Origin: an uncultured Bacteroidota bacterium
Lineage (GTDB): Bacteria > Bacteroidota > Bacteroidia > Chitinophagales > Chitinophagaceae
DNA: 64,000 nucleotides
Assembly: GCA_903906365.1 (NCBI GenBank)
Contig: CAIVKC010000040.1
Location: forward strand, 1-64,000
Direction of reading: 5' to 3'
A program made the translations under genes and the position numbers. Below, in pieces: positions 34,844 through 43,462 of the stretch; position 1 is the first letter of the stretch, and each line of letters opens with the position of its first letter. The notes under the pieces were generated by a model. It saw nothing but the letters and a program-made list of their open reading frames with translations. It had not been told where the DNA came from and did not search any database.

Positions 34844-35800
34844 TCAATGATTGGCTGGGTGGATATGTATCATAAAGACAGCAGGTACCCTGCGCTCTCC
34901 TTCCCTATCGGAGGGGCGTATGGTCTCCTTTCCATTAACCAGCATGCAGCTGCTGCCGCCGCCATCGAGGTTAAGGGCTTCATAACAGTCCAGCTGTTTG
35001 AGGATAGCGGCTTCCTGTTGAAGGGTAGCCCCATCTGCTTCTCCGGGAAAGCGGCCCTGTATAACCAATATGATCAGTCGGCCATTGGACGTATAACCCA
35101 TGGCAGTCCTGGGATGCTTTTCATCTTCCTTACCCACAAACATCTGCTCCTCCTTATTGGTGATGAGGATGGTCCCGTCATGGATCAGGGTAGGCCCGCC
35201 GCCTACGGCTGTTTCCATCCGCCACCATTTCCATTCCACATCCTCCAGGTCATTGATTGCGGGATTTGCCTCCAGGCCTTTGGATATTACCGGAGCGGAT
35301 TCAAAAGCATAGGCTTTCCGGTGAAAGGAATCGGTAAATATCCAGGCAACATCTGCCCTTCGTTTCCGGTCGATGCCGATGGCACTGCGGGTAGGATAAT
35401 AAAAGTAATCCGAATCCCTGCCGGCACCCCGGAGGGCCGCAATATTGTACGCCGCAAGTTTTCCGTTCTTCATAACCATGCTGAGGTTCTGGTTGGTTTC
35501 AAACGAAAAAAATGTACAATTGACCACCAGCAAGGGTGATTTTTCACGAACAAAATAATTTTGGGGCGTGTATCGCTGGCCATTGCCGGTCTGGGAAGTG
35601 AAAACCAGGTTTCTGTCCTTGAGCCTGGCAGAAAGATAATAGGCCACAAAGGGATGGCCGTCAAGTGAATCCCTGGTACGGTAAAGGTGAACCGAAGAAG
35701 GGAGTTCGCCATAGAGGGTATCCACATTTTGCCAGTGGATTTGAGCATGGCACAATAATGGGATAAAAAGTACCGTCAGGAGCTTTACGCACTTTACCAT
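34844..35800 (-). CDS. Phosphodiester glycosidase (NAGPA) domain protein, secreted
   Basis: 318 residues from the ATG at 35800, which starts the signal peptide MVKCVKLLTVLFIPLLCHAQ; the longer frame would run into lipA. The NAGPA/DUF2233 domain covers most of the protein, with VNCTFFSFETNQNLSMVMKNG, the central VGGGPTLIHDG and RTAMGYTSNGRLIILVIQGR. The conserved end is ALNLDGGGSSCMLVNGK. In animals the domain uncovers mannose-6-phosphate by removing N-acetylglucosamine from a phosphodiester; bacterial relatives are thought to act on cell-wall or polysaccharide phosphodiesters. It lies 50 bases behind lipA on the same strand. Confidence 0.9.
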   Translation of the reverse strand: MVKCVKLLTVLFIPLLCHAQIHWQNVDTLYGELPSSVHLYRTRDSLDGHPFVAYYLSARLKDRNLVFTSQTGNGQRYTPQNYFVREKSPLLVVNCTFFSFETNQNLSMVMKNGKLAAYNIAALRGAGRDSDYFYYPTRSAIGIDRKRRADVAWIFTDSFHRKAYAFESAPVISKGLEANPAINDLEDVEWKWWRMETAVGGGPTLIHDGTILITNKEEQMFVGKEDEKHPRTAMGYTSNGRLIILVIQGRFPGEADGATLQQEAAILKQLDCYEALNLDGGGSSCMLVNGKETIRPSDREGERRVPAVFMIHIHPANH

Positions 35801-35850
35801 ATGTATGCATTTTGTGAACTCAGGGCCGGTATGGAGTGTACGGTAGTTTG

Positions 35851-36789
35851 CTATAAGGCCAGGGCACGCTCCTGTTTCCATTTGTTTTTGCCGTAACCCG
35901 CAATCACATGCCGTTCACTATGGTAGGAGGAGCGCACCAGGGGGCCGCTTTCCACGTAATCAAAGCCCAATTCGTACCCAATATGCCTGAGTTCTTCAAA
36001 TTCATCGGGATGAACAAACCTATGGACGGGCAGATGTTTTTTGGAAGGCTGCAGGTATTGTCCGATGGTAATCACATCAACCCCGCTGTTATACAGGTCC
36101 TTCAGGGTCTGAACCACTTCTTCCTTATTTTCTCCGAGCCCCAGCATGATACCGCTCTTGGTTCGCATGCCCCCTTCCTTTAAAATTTTAAGGGTTTCCA
36201 TGCTACGCCAGTACTTTGCCTGGATGCGCACCTGGCGTGTCAGGCGCTCGACCGTTTCAATATTATGGGATACCACCTGGGGAGCAGCTTCGATGATACG
36301 TTCAATGTTTTCTTTTTCGGCCTTAAAATCCGGAATCAGGGTCTCCAGGGTAGTATTGGGGTTGAGCGCCTGCACAGCCCGAATGGTGTTTTGCCAGATG
36401 ACCGATCCACCGTCCTTTAATTCATCCCGGTCCACCGATGTGATGACTGCATGTTTGACCTTCATGAGGTAAATGGCCTCGGCTACGCGCTGGGGTTCAT
36501 CCCAGTCTACCGCATCGGGCTTTCCGGTAGCCACTGCACAAAAACCACAGGATCGAGTACAGATATTGCCCAAAATCATAAAAGTGGCAGTTCCTTCTCC
36601 CCAGCACTCTCCCATGTTGGGACAGTTACCACTTTCGCAGATGGTGTGCAGTTTATGGGTGTCCACCAGGCCACGCACGTGTTTATAGCTTTCCCCGATT
36701 GGCAGCTTCACACGCAGCCAATTAGGTTTTTTAATAACGGATTCCTTTTCCGGAATGGCCGGAACAACGGGTAATTCCTGCATACTCAT
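35851..36789 (-). CDS. lipA: Lipoyl synthase
   Basis: 312 residues, usual length. This radical-SAM enzyme inserts two sulfur atoms into octanoyl groups on lipoyl domains. Both clusters are present: the auxiliary cluster Cys51-x4-Cys56-x5-Cys62 ([12 protein letters not shown]) and the SAM cluster CxxxCxxC at Cys77/81/84 (CTRSCGFC). The C-terminal RSSYHS serine that ligates the auxiliary cluster is present near residue 290. The start ATG at 36789 (or 36783) is clean. LipB is not in the window. Confidence 0.98.
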   Translation of the reverse strand: MSMQELPVVPAIPEKESVIKKPNWLRVKLPIGESYKHVRGLVDTHKLHTICESGNCPNMGECWGEGTATFMILGNICTRSCGFCAVATGKPDAVDWDEPQRVAEAIYLMKVKHAVITSVDRDELKDGGSVIWQNTIRAVQALNPNTTLETLIPDFKAEKENIERIIEAAPQVVSHNIETVERLTRQVRIQAKYWRSMETLKILKEGGMRTKSGIMLGLGENKEEVVQTLKDLYNSGVDVITIGQYLQPSKKHLPVHRFVHPDEFEELRHIGYELGFDYVESGPLVRSSYHSERHVIAGYGKNKWKQERALAL

Positions 36790-36831
36790 TAATTCGGTTA
36801 AAAGACAACTGATACTTACTGCAAAAATAGG

Positions 36832-37644
36832 TTACTTTCTGCCACCAAAAAGGATCGCGACGTAGCCGTTGAAGAAAAACTGTTTCTGGTTAACCAGGTA
36901 TACCTGGGGTATTTTGCTAAAATAGAATTCTCCAGTAAGGCCTGCTTCTATGGCGCTGATGGTTTGATTAAAGCGGCCATAATCAAAACGCATGGCAATT
37001 TTCGCGTTAATGCCGGGTTTAAACTTAACCTGCCCCCAGCCGGAAGTGAACCCGGCTGAGCCTGATATGTCCTGTTCAAGTCCCTGCTGAAAAAGATCAG
37101 AATAAGTCATTTTCTGGATATTTCCCAAGGAGTCCGGCACGTTGAACAGGTATGGTTTTAAAATACCCAGGGACAATCCACCGGTGTAAAGAGCGGTGAC
37201 CGCTACCCCGTTTTTATTTCCCTTTCCACCCAGCAGATGCTGCTGTCCGATGGCCAGTTTGAACTGGTAAAAATTATTTAGTTTCCCGACAATGAAAGAA
37301 TTGATATCTATGCCGTTATAACTGGCTGCCGCCAGTTTATGTTCCTTCTGGCTCTTTTTTTCATTCAGTTCGAAAGAATAAATAAGGGTGCGGGTGTTGG
37401 TTTTATATTTCCCTTTTTCAAAAGAAATCCCATACCCGTCAGTGGCCAGTCTGATGCCAAAGATATTGTGCTTGTTAAATACCAGTTCACCCTCCTCCTC
37501 CATGCGCATCATCCGGTTAATCCGGTCTTTTTTTTGGGATTTCTTGTCCTTTTTCTGGTATAACGAAGCATTATTGGTCGAATCCTGTGCCCAGGCACCA
37601 ACCCATAAAGCACAGGCTAATACAAGTAAGAAAAGTTTGTTCAC
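36832..37644 (-). CDS. Secreted protein, probably outer-membrane beta-barrel
   Basis: 270 residues beginning with a signal peptide (NKLFLLVLACALWVGAWAQ); the initiation codon is GTG at 37644, and no ATG further in would preserve the signal. A Lys-rich stretch (residues 32-45) is followed by alternating hydrophobic strands (FGIRLATDGYGISFEKGKY, then SLGILKPYLFN) ending in an aromatic, terminal-strand-like segment FFFNGYVAILFGGRK. This fits an outer-membrane barrel. I recognise no characterised family. It lies 42 bases upstream of lipA on the same strand and 47 bases from the divergent OsmC gene. Confidence 0.75.
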   Translation of the reverse strand: MNKLFLLVLACALWVGAWAQDSTNNASLYQKKDKKSQKKDRINRMMRMEEEGELVFNKHNIFGIRLATDGYGISFEKGKYKTNTRTLIYSFELNEKKSQKEHKLAAASYNGIDINSFIVGKLNNFYQFKLAIGQQHLLGGKGNKNGVAVTALYTGGLSLGILKPYLFNVPDSLGNIQKMTYSDLFQQGLEQDISGSAGFTSGWGQVKFKPGINAKIAMRFDYGRFNQTISAIEAGLTGEFYFSKIPQVYLVNQKQFFFNGYVAILFGGRK

Positions 37645-37691
37645 CGGTAACGATTTAATATATCTGATGTAAATTTAGGCAAAAATATACA

Positions 37692-38120
37692 ATGACTTCT
37701 ACTGTTATTTACGAAGGCGAGCTCAGAACGGTTGCCACCCACCTGTACTCCGGCAATAAAATAGAAACGGATGCACCGCTCGATAACAAAGGAAGGGCCG
37801 AAAGGTTCTCCCCCACCGACCTGGTGGCTACTGCCCTGGGAAGCTGTATGATGACCATTATGGGTATAAAGGCCAGGGATATGGGTGTTGAGCTGAAAGG
37901 AACCCGTATAGAAATAGAAAAGATCATGAAATCGGATCCAAGGCGAATTGGTGGCATTAACCTGGCCGTTCATTTTCCATCCTCCACGCAACCGGACGAA
38001 AAACAGCGGATCATCCTGGAGCGCGCAGCCAAGACCTGCCCTGTGATGTACAGCATTCACCCTGATATTGAAGTTAAATTAGAATTTCACTGGAACCTGG
38101 CACAGGCTGCTCATTCTTAA
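37692..38120 (+). CDS. OsmC/Ohr-family peroxidase-like protein
   Basis: 142 residues, cytoplasmic. The OsmC fold reduces organic hydroperoxides with two cysteines. They are both in place: Cys52 in DLVATALGSCMM and Cys116 in AAKTCPVMYSIHPDIEV. The catalytic-arginine region (GRAERFSPTD) also fits. It is a lone gene, divergent from the GTG-started barrel gene. The order and spacing are closer to general OsmC/YhfA proteins than to Ohr. Confidence 0.92.
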   Translation: MTSTVIYEGELRTVATHLYSGNKIETDAPLDNKGRAERFSPTDLVATALGSCMMTIMGIKARDMGVELKGTRIEIEKIMKSDPRRIGGINLAVHFPSSTQPDEKQRIILERAAKTCPVMYSIHPDIEVKLEFHWNLAQAAHS

Positions 38121-38179
38121 ATGGGATATCCAAACCCCAAACATGGGTGGCTTGGTCAGTTGCAGCAGGTTGGCCGGGT

Positions 38180-38749
38180 CTATCCCAGGGCAGATAAGGC
38201 CTGAATGACGCGGCTTACCGGCAGTCCCATTACGTTGTAAAAGTCACCCCGGATGGACTTTATACCCGTTACACCGATCCATTCCTGGATGGCATAGGCT
38301 CCAGCCTTGTCATAAGGCCGGTATTTGTCGATATAAAACAGGATCTGTTCCCGGGTCAGGTCATGAAACCAGACCTCCGTCCTGTCGGCAAAATCAATTT
38401 CGCGGTCCAGTCCAAGAATGGAGACCCCTGTAATTACCTCATGTCTCTGGCCCGACAAGCGGGAAAGTATATCCAGGGCCTGTTCCCGGTTGGCCGGCTT
38501 GCCGATAACTTCACCCCCAAGCACAACAATGGTATCGGCCGCGAGGATGGTTCTTTGCTCCCCGGGATCAGCCTGTCTGCGGATGGCCAAAGCCTTGTTG
38601 CGGGCGATATGGATGGCAATCTCATCCATGGAAAGCCCTTCCGGATAGGTTTCATCGGTATTTGCCACCCTGACTTCAAATGGCACTTCGGCCCATTCCA
38701 ACAATTGTTTCCTGCGCGGCGACTGGGAAGCCAAAATAATTTCTTCCAT
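38180..38749 (-). CDS. Maf-family nucleoside triphosphate pyrophosphatase
   Basis: 189 residues. The start ILASQSPRRKQLLEWAEVPFEV is the Maf signature. The middle holds ILAADTIVVLGGEVIGKP and SGQRHEVITGVSI, and the end AGAYAIQEWIGVTGIKSIRGDFYNVMGLPVSRV. Maf proteins hydrolyse non-canonical or excess nucleotides such as dTTP and UTP to monophosphates and are also linked to septum control. It lies 13 bases after the UbiA gene, so the two are co-transcribed. Confidence 0.95.
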   Translation of the reverse strand: MEEIILASQSPRRKQLLEWAEVPFEVRVANTDETYPEGLSMDEIAIHIARNKALAIRRQADPGEQRTILAADTIVVLGGEVIGKPANREQALDILSRLSGQRHEVITGVSILGLDREIDFADRTEVWFHDLTREQILFYIDKYRPYDKAGAYAIQEWIGVTGIKSIRGDFYNVMGLPVSRVIQALSALG

Positions 38750-38762
38750 GGTGCAATCGTAT

Positions 38763-39701
38763 TTAAAAAAAAATGATGGATAATATTCCGGTAAACATGA
38801 CCGCCTTGATCAGAGAGCTGAGTCTGTGATAGTCCTGCGGGGTGGCGGAGTGATACAATTTCTGCAAAATAAAACCCAAAGGTAAAATGATCAGGGCCAT
38901 ACAGTACAGTACGGTCCACCACCATCCGCTCTGCAGCATATACACCTGCAAAATTAGCAGTGAGGCCGTCAGGACAATGATCCAGGTGGCTATAAATATC
39001 TTGGAAACCTGCACGCCCCAAACCACTGGCATGGTTCGGCACTGGTAACGGGCATCTCCTTCCATATCTTCAATATCCTTTACCACTTCCCGGACAAGAG
39101 ATATGATGAATGCAAAGCCGGCATACAAAATAGCAAATTTGAACAACCGGGATAAAATATGATGGTAGGCCGGGTTGTATACCACGCCCACCCGGAATTC
39201 GCATACATACAGAATCAGTATGACCCAGGCGGTTAGCAGGGAGATGATGATGTTACCAACCAGCAATTTCTTTTTAAAAGTAGTACTGTAAAACCAAAGT
39301 AAAACTATGCAGGAAATATGGGAGAAAACAATGAGGGCATTGCGTATTTTCCAGCTGACATACACTCCGATCAGTAGCCCGGTTAGGGATAATATCCAGT
39401 GCCAAAAGATAGTCCACCTGCGCCTGATGTGTTTTTCCACCACCAGCCTTCGGGGTTTGTTCACACGGTCAATGTCAAGATCAAAATAATCATTGATAAT
39501 ATAACCGGCTGCGGCAATCAGAACCGATGATAAACTAAGTAGAAAAAATTCATTCGGGTGGAGCCGGTTCTGGTAAGTTTCCAGGGCCGTTGGGTGAAAT
39601 GCGGGCAGGATGATGAGGAAATAGAATAGAACCTGGGTGAGGGCTATAAAAAACAGGTTTGGCCATCTGATAAGTCGAAGGAATGCTGCGGCCAGATTCA
39701 T
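38763..39701 (-). CDS. UbiA-family prenyltransferase (GGGP synthase-like)
   Basis: 312 residues from the ATG at 39701, where the family N-terminus FLRLIRWPNLFFIALTQ starts; the longer frame adds 30 unlikely residues. Eight to nine membrane helices. The two prenyl-pyrophosphate motifs are NDYFDLDIDRVNKP (Asn70, Asp71, Asp74, Asp78) and KDIEDMEGDARY near residue 200. Bacteroidota members resemble digeranylgeranylglyceryl phosphate synthases; the acceptor could also be a quinone precursor. Cotranscription with Maf is likely. Confidence 0.88.
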   Translation of the reverse strand: MNLAAAFLRLIRWPNLFFIALTQVLFYFLIILPAFHPTALETYQNRLHPNEFFLLSLSSVLIAAAGYIINDYFDLDIDRVNKPRRLVVEKHIRRRWTIFWHWILSLTGLLIGVYVSWKIRNALIVFSHISCIVLLWFYSTTFKKKLLVGNIIISLLTAWVILILYVCEFRVGVVYNPAYHHILSRLFKFAILYAGFAFIISLVREVVKDIEDMEGDARYQCRTMPVVWGVQVSKIFIATWIIVLTASLLILQVYMLQSGWWWTVLYCMALIILPLGFILQKLYHSATPQDYHRLSSLIKAVMFTGILSIIFF

Positions 39702-39769
39702 ATGTTCAAGGGGATTATATCCTGCAAGATAGAAGATAGAAATGGAACTATTCCTTAAAAAATGAGGTC

Positions 39770-40009
39770 CTACTTTTGGTTGTCCCTCCATTCGTAGACC
39801 CAGGCGCTCTGGATCATTTCAAGGTGCCCTTCGTTGCTTTGTTCCCTTGTCCCTGCGAAATGAGGGATGGACAGCACCCATTCCAGCAATTCGGTAAACC
39901 GGATTCGGTATATTTTTCCTTCATTAAAATCATCCCCGAATTTTTCATAAAGTTTGATTGCAATATCTTCATAATCATTCCAGTGGATAGGAGGTTCAAA
40001 ATGACTCAT
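39770..40009 (-). CDS. iscX: Fe-S assembly protein IscX
   Basis: 79 residues, acidic, similar in size and content to E. coli IscX/YfhJ (IHWNDYEDIAIKLYEKFGDDFNEGKI, then IRFTELLEWVLSIPHF, then HLEMIQSAWVYEWRD). IscX binds the cysteine desulfurase IscS and tunes sulfur transfer with iron as adaptor. The gene follows fdx on the same strand, 47 bases apart, as at the end of classic isc operons, but iscSUA and hscBA are absent here. Confidence 0.92.
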   Translation of the reverse strand: MSHFEPPIHWNDYEDIAIKLYEKFGDDFNEGKIYRIRFTELLEWVLSIPHFAGTREQSNEGHLEMIQSAWVYEWRDNQK

Positions 40010-40056
40010 AATAGTGTTTGAAAGGCGGTTTCAATTATGTTAATAATAAAGCGAAA

Positions 40057-40392
40057 TCATTCCCCCAGGAACTGGGTCTGGTCGGGCAGGGTAACAATAA
40101 CCTGCCCTGTGCCCGGCTGCAGCACGCACTGGCATCCCAGCCTGGAGTTCAATCTGGGCCTGACGGCACGGTCGATAAAATCCTCTTCCTTATCGGAGAG
40201 TTCTTCCAGAAACTCTTCTCCTGACTCCACGTACAGGTGGCAGGTACTGCAGGCACAAACGCCCCCGCAATTGTGATGAAGGTCTATGTCATGGGTCAGG
40301 GCAAGTTCTAAAAGGCTCTGTAATGGTTCCACATTATGGAAGGTCATTGGATTCAACCCCTTCTGTTCAAAATTATAGGTAACGGTATACAT
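40057..40392 (-). CDS. fdx: 2Fe-2S ferredoxin, Isc/adrenodoxin type
   Basis: 111 residues from the ATG at 40392; the longer frame has a hydrophobic N-terminal extension that is unlikely. The cluster ligands fit the adrenodoxin spacing: Cys42-x5-Cys48-x2-Cys51 in NCGGVCACSTC and Cys87 in LGCQC, the same positions as E. coli Fdx. The acidic residues around SGEEFLEELSDKEEDFIDRA also match. It supplies electrons for Fe-S cluster assembly and is paired with iscX. Confidence 0.94.
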   Translation of the reverse strand: MYTVTYNFEQKGLNPMTFHNVEPLQSLLELALTHDIDLHHNCGGVCACSTCHLYVESGEEFLEELSDKEEDFIDRAVRPRLNSRLGCQCVLQPGTGQVIVTLPDQTQFLGE

Positions 40393-40532
40393 CTTCAATC
40401 CTGCATTTAAAGGGTGCAAAAGTATCAGGAAATTGCCTAATACCATACAAAATTCCGAAATACTGCCCACATTGAAGGAAAAGCCTCCCTGTAGCCGGCA
40501 AAATTTCCGTAATTCGAAATCGGCAGCCCCCT

Positions 40533-41297
40533 TTACAGCCCATAAAACTGGCGGATATTTTCAGTCATTTGGATATAAAGTTCCCGGGTATATCCATAGC
40601 CCTGCAGAAGGTTAATATGTTTTTCGATGGTAAGCTGGTCCCGGCGAACGGCAGGTCCGGTCTGCACGTCCATGGGCGAAAGGTGACTGATCCGCCCGGC
40701 GGTTTCCTTTATGAGCGGATACAGCAGGGCAAAATCGATGGATTCTCCCTGGCAGTATTGCGCAGCCAGGGTATAAAGATGGTTGGTGAAATTATTAGCC
40801 AGGGTGGCCGCCACATGCAATTTTTCGCGCACCAGGTCACTGGCGAAAATAACCTGGTCTGTGATGGTGAGTGCCAGGCCGAATAAGAGGTTTCGGATAT
40901 CCTCGCTGACCCCATCCACCAAAATGGGTATTTCGGGAATGGTATCCATTTCCTTTCGAAGGCTCTGGAGCGGATAAAATACGCCATAGCGTCCGCTGAC
41001 CGGACGGAGGACATGGCCTGGCACCGAACCGGCTGTATGCACAATCAATTTACCGGGAAGGCAAAGGGTTTCCCCCAGATGACCAAGGGCAGAATCCGTT
41101 ACAGCGGCCAGGTATACTTCCCCTTCTGGATTTATCTCTGCGGGATTACAGGTGTAGCTGCAACCCAATGTGGATGCCAGGACGGCTGCATGGGCCCCGG
41201 AGCGTCCCATGACCTGCAGTATTTCGTGGCCGGCCGCACTGAGTTTTCGTCCAAGGACCGTTGCGGTATTTCCGGCTCCTATTATCACTATCTTCAT
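40533..41297 (-). CDS. Rossmann-like / DUF2520 protein
   Basis: 254 residues from the ATG at 41297. The N-terminal NAD(P)-binding fold begins KIVIIGAGNTATVLGRKLSAAGHEI. The C-terminal half (HVAATLANNFTNHLYTLA, then FALLYPLIKETAGRISHLSPMDVQTGPAVRRD) is DUF2520, a helical domain like that of 6-phosphogluconate-dehydrogenase-type enzymes, so an oxidoreductase is likely. Substrate unknown. Its start lies only 19 bases from the start of the divergent hydrolase gene. Confidence 0.9.
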   Translation of the reverse strand: MKIVIIGAGNTATVLGRKLSAAGHEILQVMGRSGAHAAVLASTLGCSYTCNPAEINPEGEVYLAAVTDSALGHLGETLCLPGKLIVHTAGSVPGHVLRPVSGRYGVFYPLQSLRKEMDTIPEIPILVDGVSEDIRNLLFGLALTITDQVIFASDLVREKLHVAATLANNFTNHLYTLAAQYCQGESIDFALLYPLIKETAGRISHLSPMDVQTGPAVRRDQLTIEKHINLLQGYGYTRELYIQMTENIRQFYGL

Positions 41298-41316
41298 ATC
41301 CAATTATTGTAAAGAC

Positions 41317-42171
41317 ATGAAATTAGGACAAAAACTGGCAATCATCTATATCAAGGCCAAGCTTCATATCCTCGCCCTGGCTTCCCCGCGAAAGGCGGCC
41401 AGGGAAGCATTTCGTATATTCTGTACTCCACGAAAGCAGGGTGTCAAAAAATACCCGCCTGTTTTTGAAGCAGGCCAAAGACTTTCCTTTCGGCTGGATG
41501 GACATACCATACGCGGGTATAAGTGGGCTCCTGAAGGTGGGGGTATCCCGGTTAAACGGATCCTGATTCTGCATGGGTTTGATTCCAGTATTAGAAAATT
41601 TGATCATTTCATTGAAGCTTTTCGGTCAAAAGGTTATGAAGTATTTGGATTCGATGCTCCTGCCCACGGATTCTCTTCGGGAAACCAGATCAACCTGCCG
41701 CTGTATTCGGCTATGATTGATAAAATCGCAGCTACGTTCGGCCCCTTTCAGGGCTTTCTTGCACATTCTTTCGGGGGGGCAGCCCTGGCCCTCAGCCTGG
41801 AGCATATACCCCATAGCCCGGAAACCAGGGTTGCCCTGGTAGCCCCGGCTACCGAAACCACTACCAGCATTGACAAGTTTTGTCAATTTCTGGAACTATC
41901 GCAGGAAGTAAGACTGGAGTTTTACCGTTTCATCGAAAAAAAGGCAGGGCATCCAGCAGCCTATTATTCCATTCGGCGTTCACTATTGGCTATCCATGCT
42001 GCGATCCTGTGGGTTCATGACCAAGATGACGACATTACTCCCCTGAAGGATGTATTGCTGGTGAAGGAGGACCATCCCCCATCGGTCAGGTTCCTTTTTA
42101 CCAGGGGGCTGGGTCACCGGAAAATATACAGGGATCCGGAAATCGTGAAGGAATTGGTTGACTATCTATAG
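41317..42171 (+). CDS. Alpha/beta hydrolase
   Basis: 284 residues from the ATG at 41317. Earlier in-frame starts run back through the divergent gene and are unlikely. The fold shows the oxyanion strand RILILHGFDSSIRKF, the nucleophile elbow FLAHSFGGAALAL with Ser near residue 152 (GxSxG with Ala for the first Gly), an acid in VHDQDDDITPLKD and the catalytic histidine in RGLGHRKIY. The substrate is unknown; carboxylester hydrolysis is generic for the fold. The gene ends in a CTATAG hexamer that also holds the stop codon of the opposing gene. Confidence 0.88.
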   Translation: MKLGQKLAIIYIKAKLHILALASPRKAAREAFRIFCTPRKQGVKKYPPVFEAGQRLSFRLDGHTIRGYKWAPEGGGIPVKRILILHGFDSSIRKFDHFIEAFRSKGYEVFGFDAPAHGFSSGNQINLPLYSAMIDKIAATFGPFQGFLAHSFGGAALALSLEHIPHSPETRVALVAPATETTTSIDKFCQFLELSQEVRLEFYRFIEKKAGHPAAYYSIRRSLLAIHAAILWVHDQDDDITPLKDVLLVKEDHPPSVRFLFTRGLGHRKIYRDPEIVKELVDYL

Positions 42172-43344
42172 GCCCTTATTTTTCAGGGTGGTATCTCGGT
42201 GGAAGGCAGCCATGGAAGGTGCGATTTTTTCCAGGATGGCAGAGGCGATCCGTTTATTCATGCGTGGGGAATAATGATAATTATCCACAAAAGGAAGGCC
42301 TTTTTCCTGTTCCAGCATATTTCCCAGAAATTGGATATCGTCCGATCCCTGGCTTGCCTTATCCAACAGCGGATAAATATAGTTGAACTGGGGTCTTTCA
42401 TCCTGGATGCATATGGGATCATGACTGCGGTTCGGGTAATGGTAATAAGGAACCGGCTGAATGAAAAAGAAGGGCTTGATTCCATGGCTGGCAGCCAGAT
42501 CTCTGGTGAGTCTGAGATTTTCCAGCAGGTTTCTGTATATCCTTTCCCCGTAAACCTCCGTTTTCATATCCGGCGGTGGCAGGTACATTAGGTAATTGGA
42601 ATCCACCAGGCTCCCTCCGGCTGCCCCCCTGATGAAGACCTGCTGAATGAGGTTGGTTAGCATGGGAATCCGTTCCAGTGAGGATCGTATTTGCAAGCAG
42701 TCATTTAGGCCGTCTAGTTCAACTACCATATCTGGTTTACTCCCCCTGTACAGCAACTGGGTAAACTGCATCAGTTCTTGGTAGGAATAATAATAGGGAT
42801 TTCCAAAATTGAGCACTCTGACCGGCCTGCCTGTTGGATATTGCTGCTGGTAGAGTGTCGCAAACTGAGCGGGTATAGTCTCCTGGTCAGATACGTTATA
42901 ACCAAACATGGTGGATCCACCCAGGAAAAAAATAGTCAGTGTATCCTTATTTTCTGCACCAGACCCGGCCTGCCAGGGAATACTCAGGCGGTTGTACCCC
43001 TTTACATGGACATATTTTCCTGTATAATCTGCGATCCTGAATTGCAACCAGGGATCATAAACCGTCTTATTGCAGGCACTCGTCTCGGCTTTAATCTGTT
43101 CACTGACCGCCAGGGTGGAATCCGGTCTTACCAGTTGCTGGTTACGGGATCCTTTTTGCGTGTTGAAAAGACCATGGAGATTGCGCATGGCATTATGATA
43201 AAGACCGACCAGGGCAAAACGGGAGCCACCGTTACGCTGGTAATATGCGATGGAAGCCACCGATTCCAGAAAAAAAAGCAGTATCAGCAGCGCTGTAAAG
43301 CCCAGTAAACATTTGCGAAGGACTGAATATTTTTTTTCGGCCAT
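42166..43344 (-). CDS. SGNH/GDSL-hydrolase-like membrane-anchored protein
   Basis: 392 residues from the ATG at 43344; upstream codons would overlap the pcm gene. An N-terminal membrane anchor (KCLLGFTALLILLFFLESVAS) is followed by an external domain. SGNH blocks are visible: FLGGSTMFGYNVSD with the serine, VLNFGNPYYYSYQ with the glycine, ELDGLND with the asparagine, and a final DNYHYSPRMNKRIA with the Asp-x-x-His. Such enzymes remove acyl groups from polysaccharides or lipids. Target unknown. Confidence 0.8.
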   Translation of the reverse strand: MAEKKYSVLRKCLLGFTALLILLFFLESVASIAYYQRNGGSRFALVGLYHNAMRNLHGLFNTQKGSRNQQLVRPDSTLAVSEQIKAETSACNKTVYDPWLQFRIADYTGKYVHVKGYNRLSIPWQAGSGAENKDTLTIFFLGGSTMFGYNVSDQETIPAQFATLYQQQYPTGRPVRVLNFGNPYYYSYQELMQFTQLLYRGSKPDMVVELDGLNDCLQIRSSLERIPMLTNLIQQVFIRGAAGGSLVDSNYLMYLPPPDMKTEVYGERIYRNLLENLRLTRDLAASHGIKPFFFIQPVPYYHYPNRSHDPICIQDERPQFNYIYPLLDKASQGSDDIQFLGNMLEQEKGLPFVDNYHYSPRMNKRIASAILEKIAPSMAAFHRDTTLKNKGL

Positions 43345-43462
43345 AAGAAATGACGGGTCTGAAAAACGGTATAAGTGCCTGAAAATACAATAATATTGGA
43401 ATCCGGCAAGGGAAGCGAGTATGTGAACAAAGGGTCCGCTGAACCAAAGTAAACCCAGGCTA

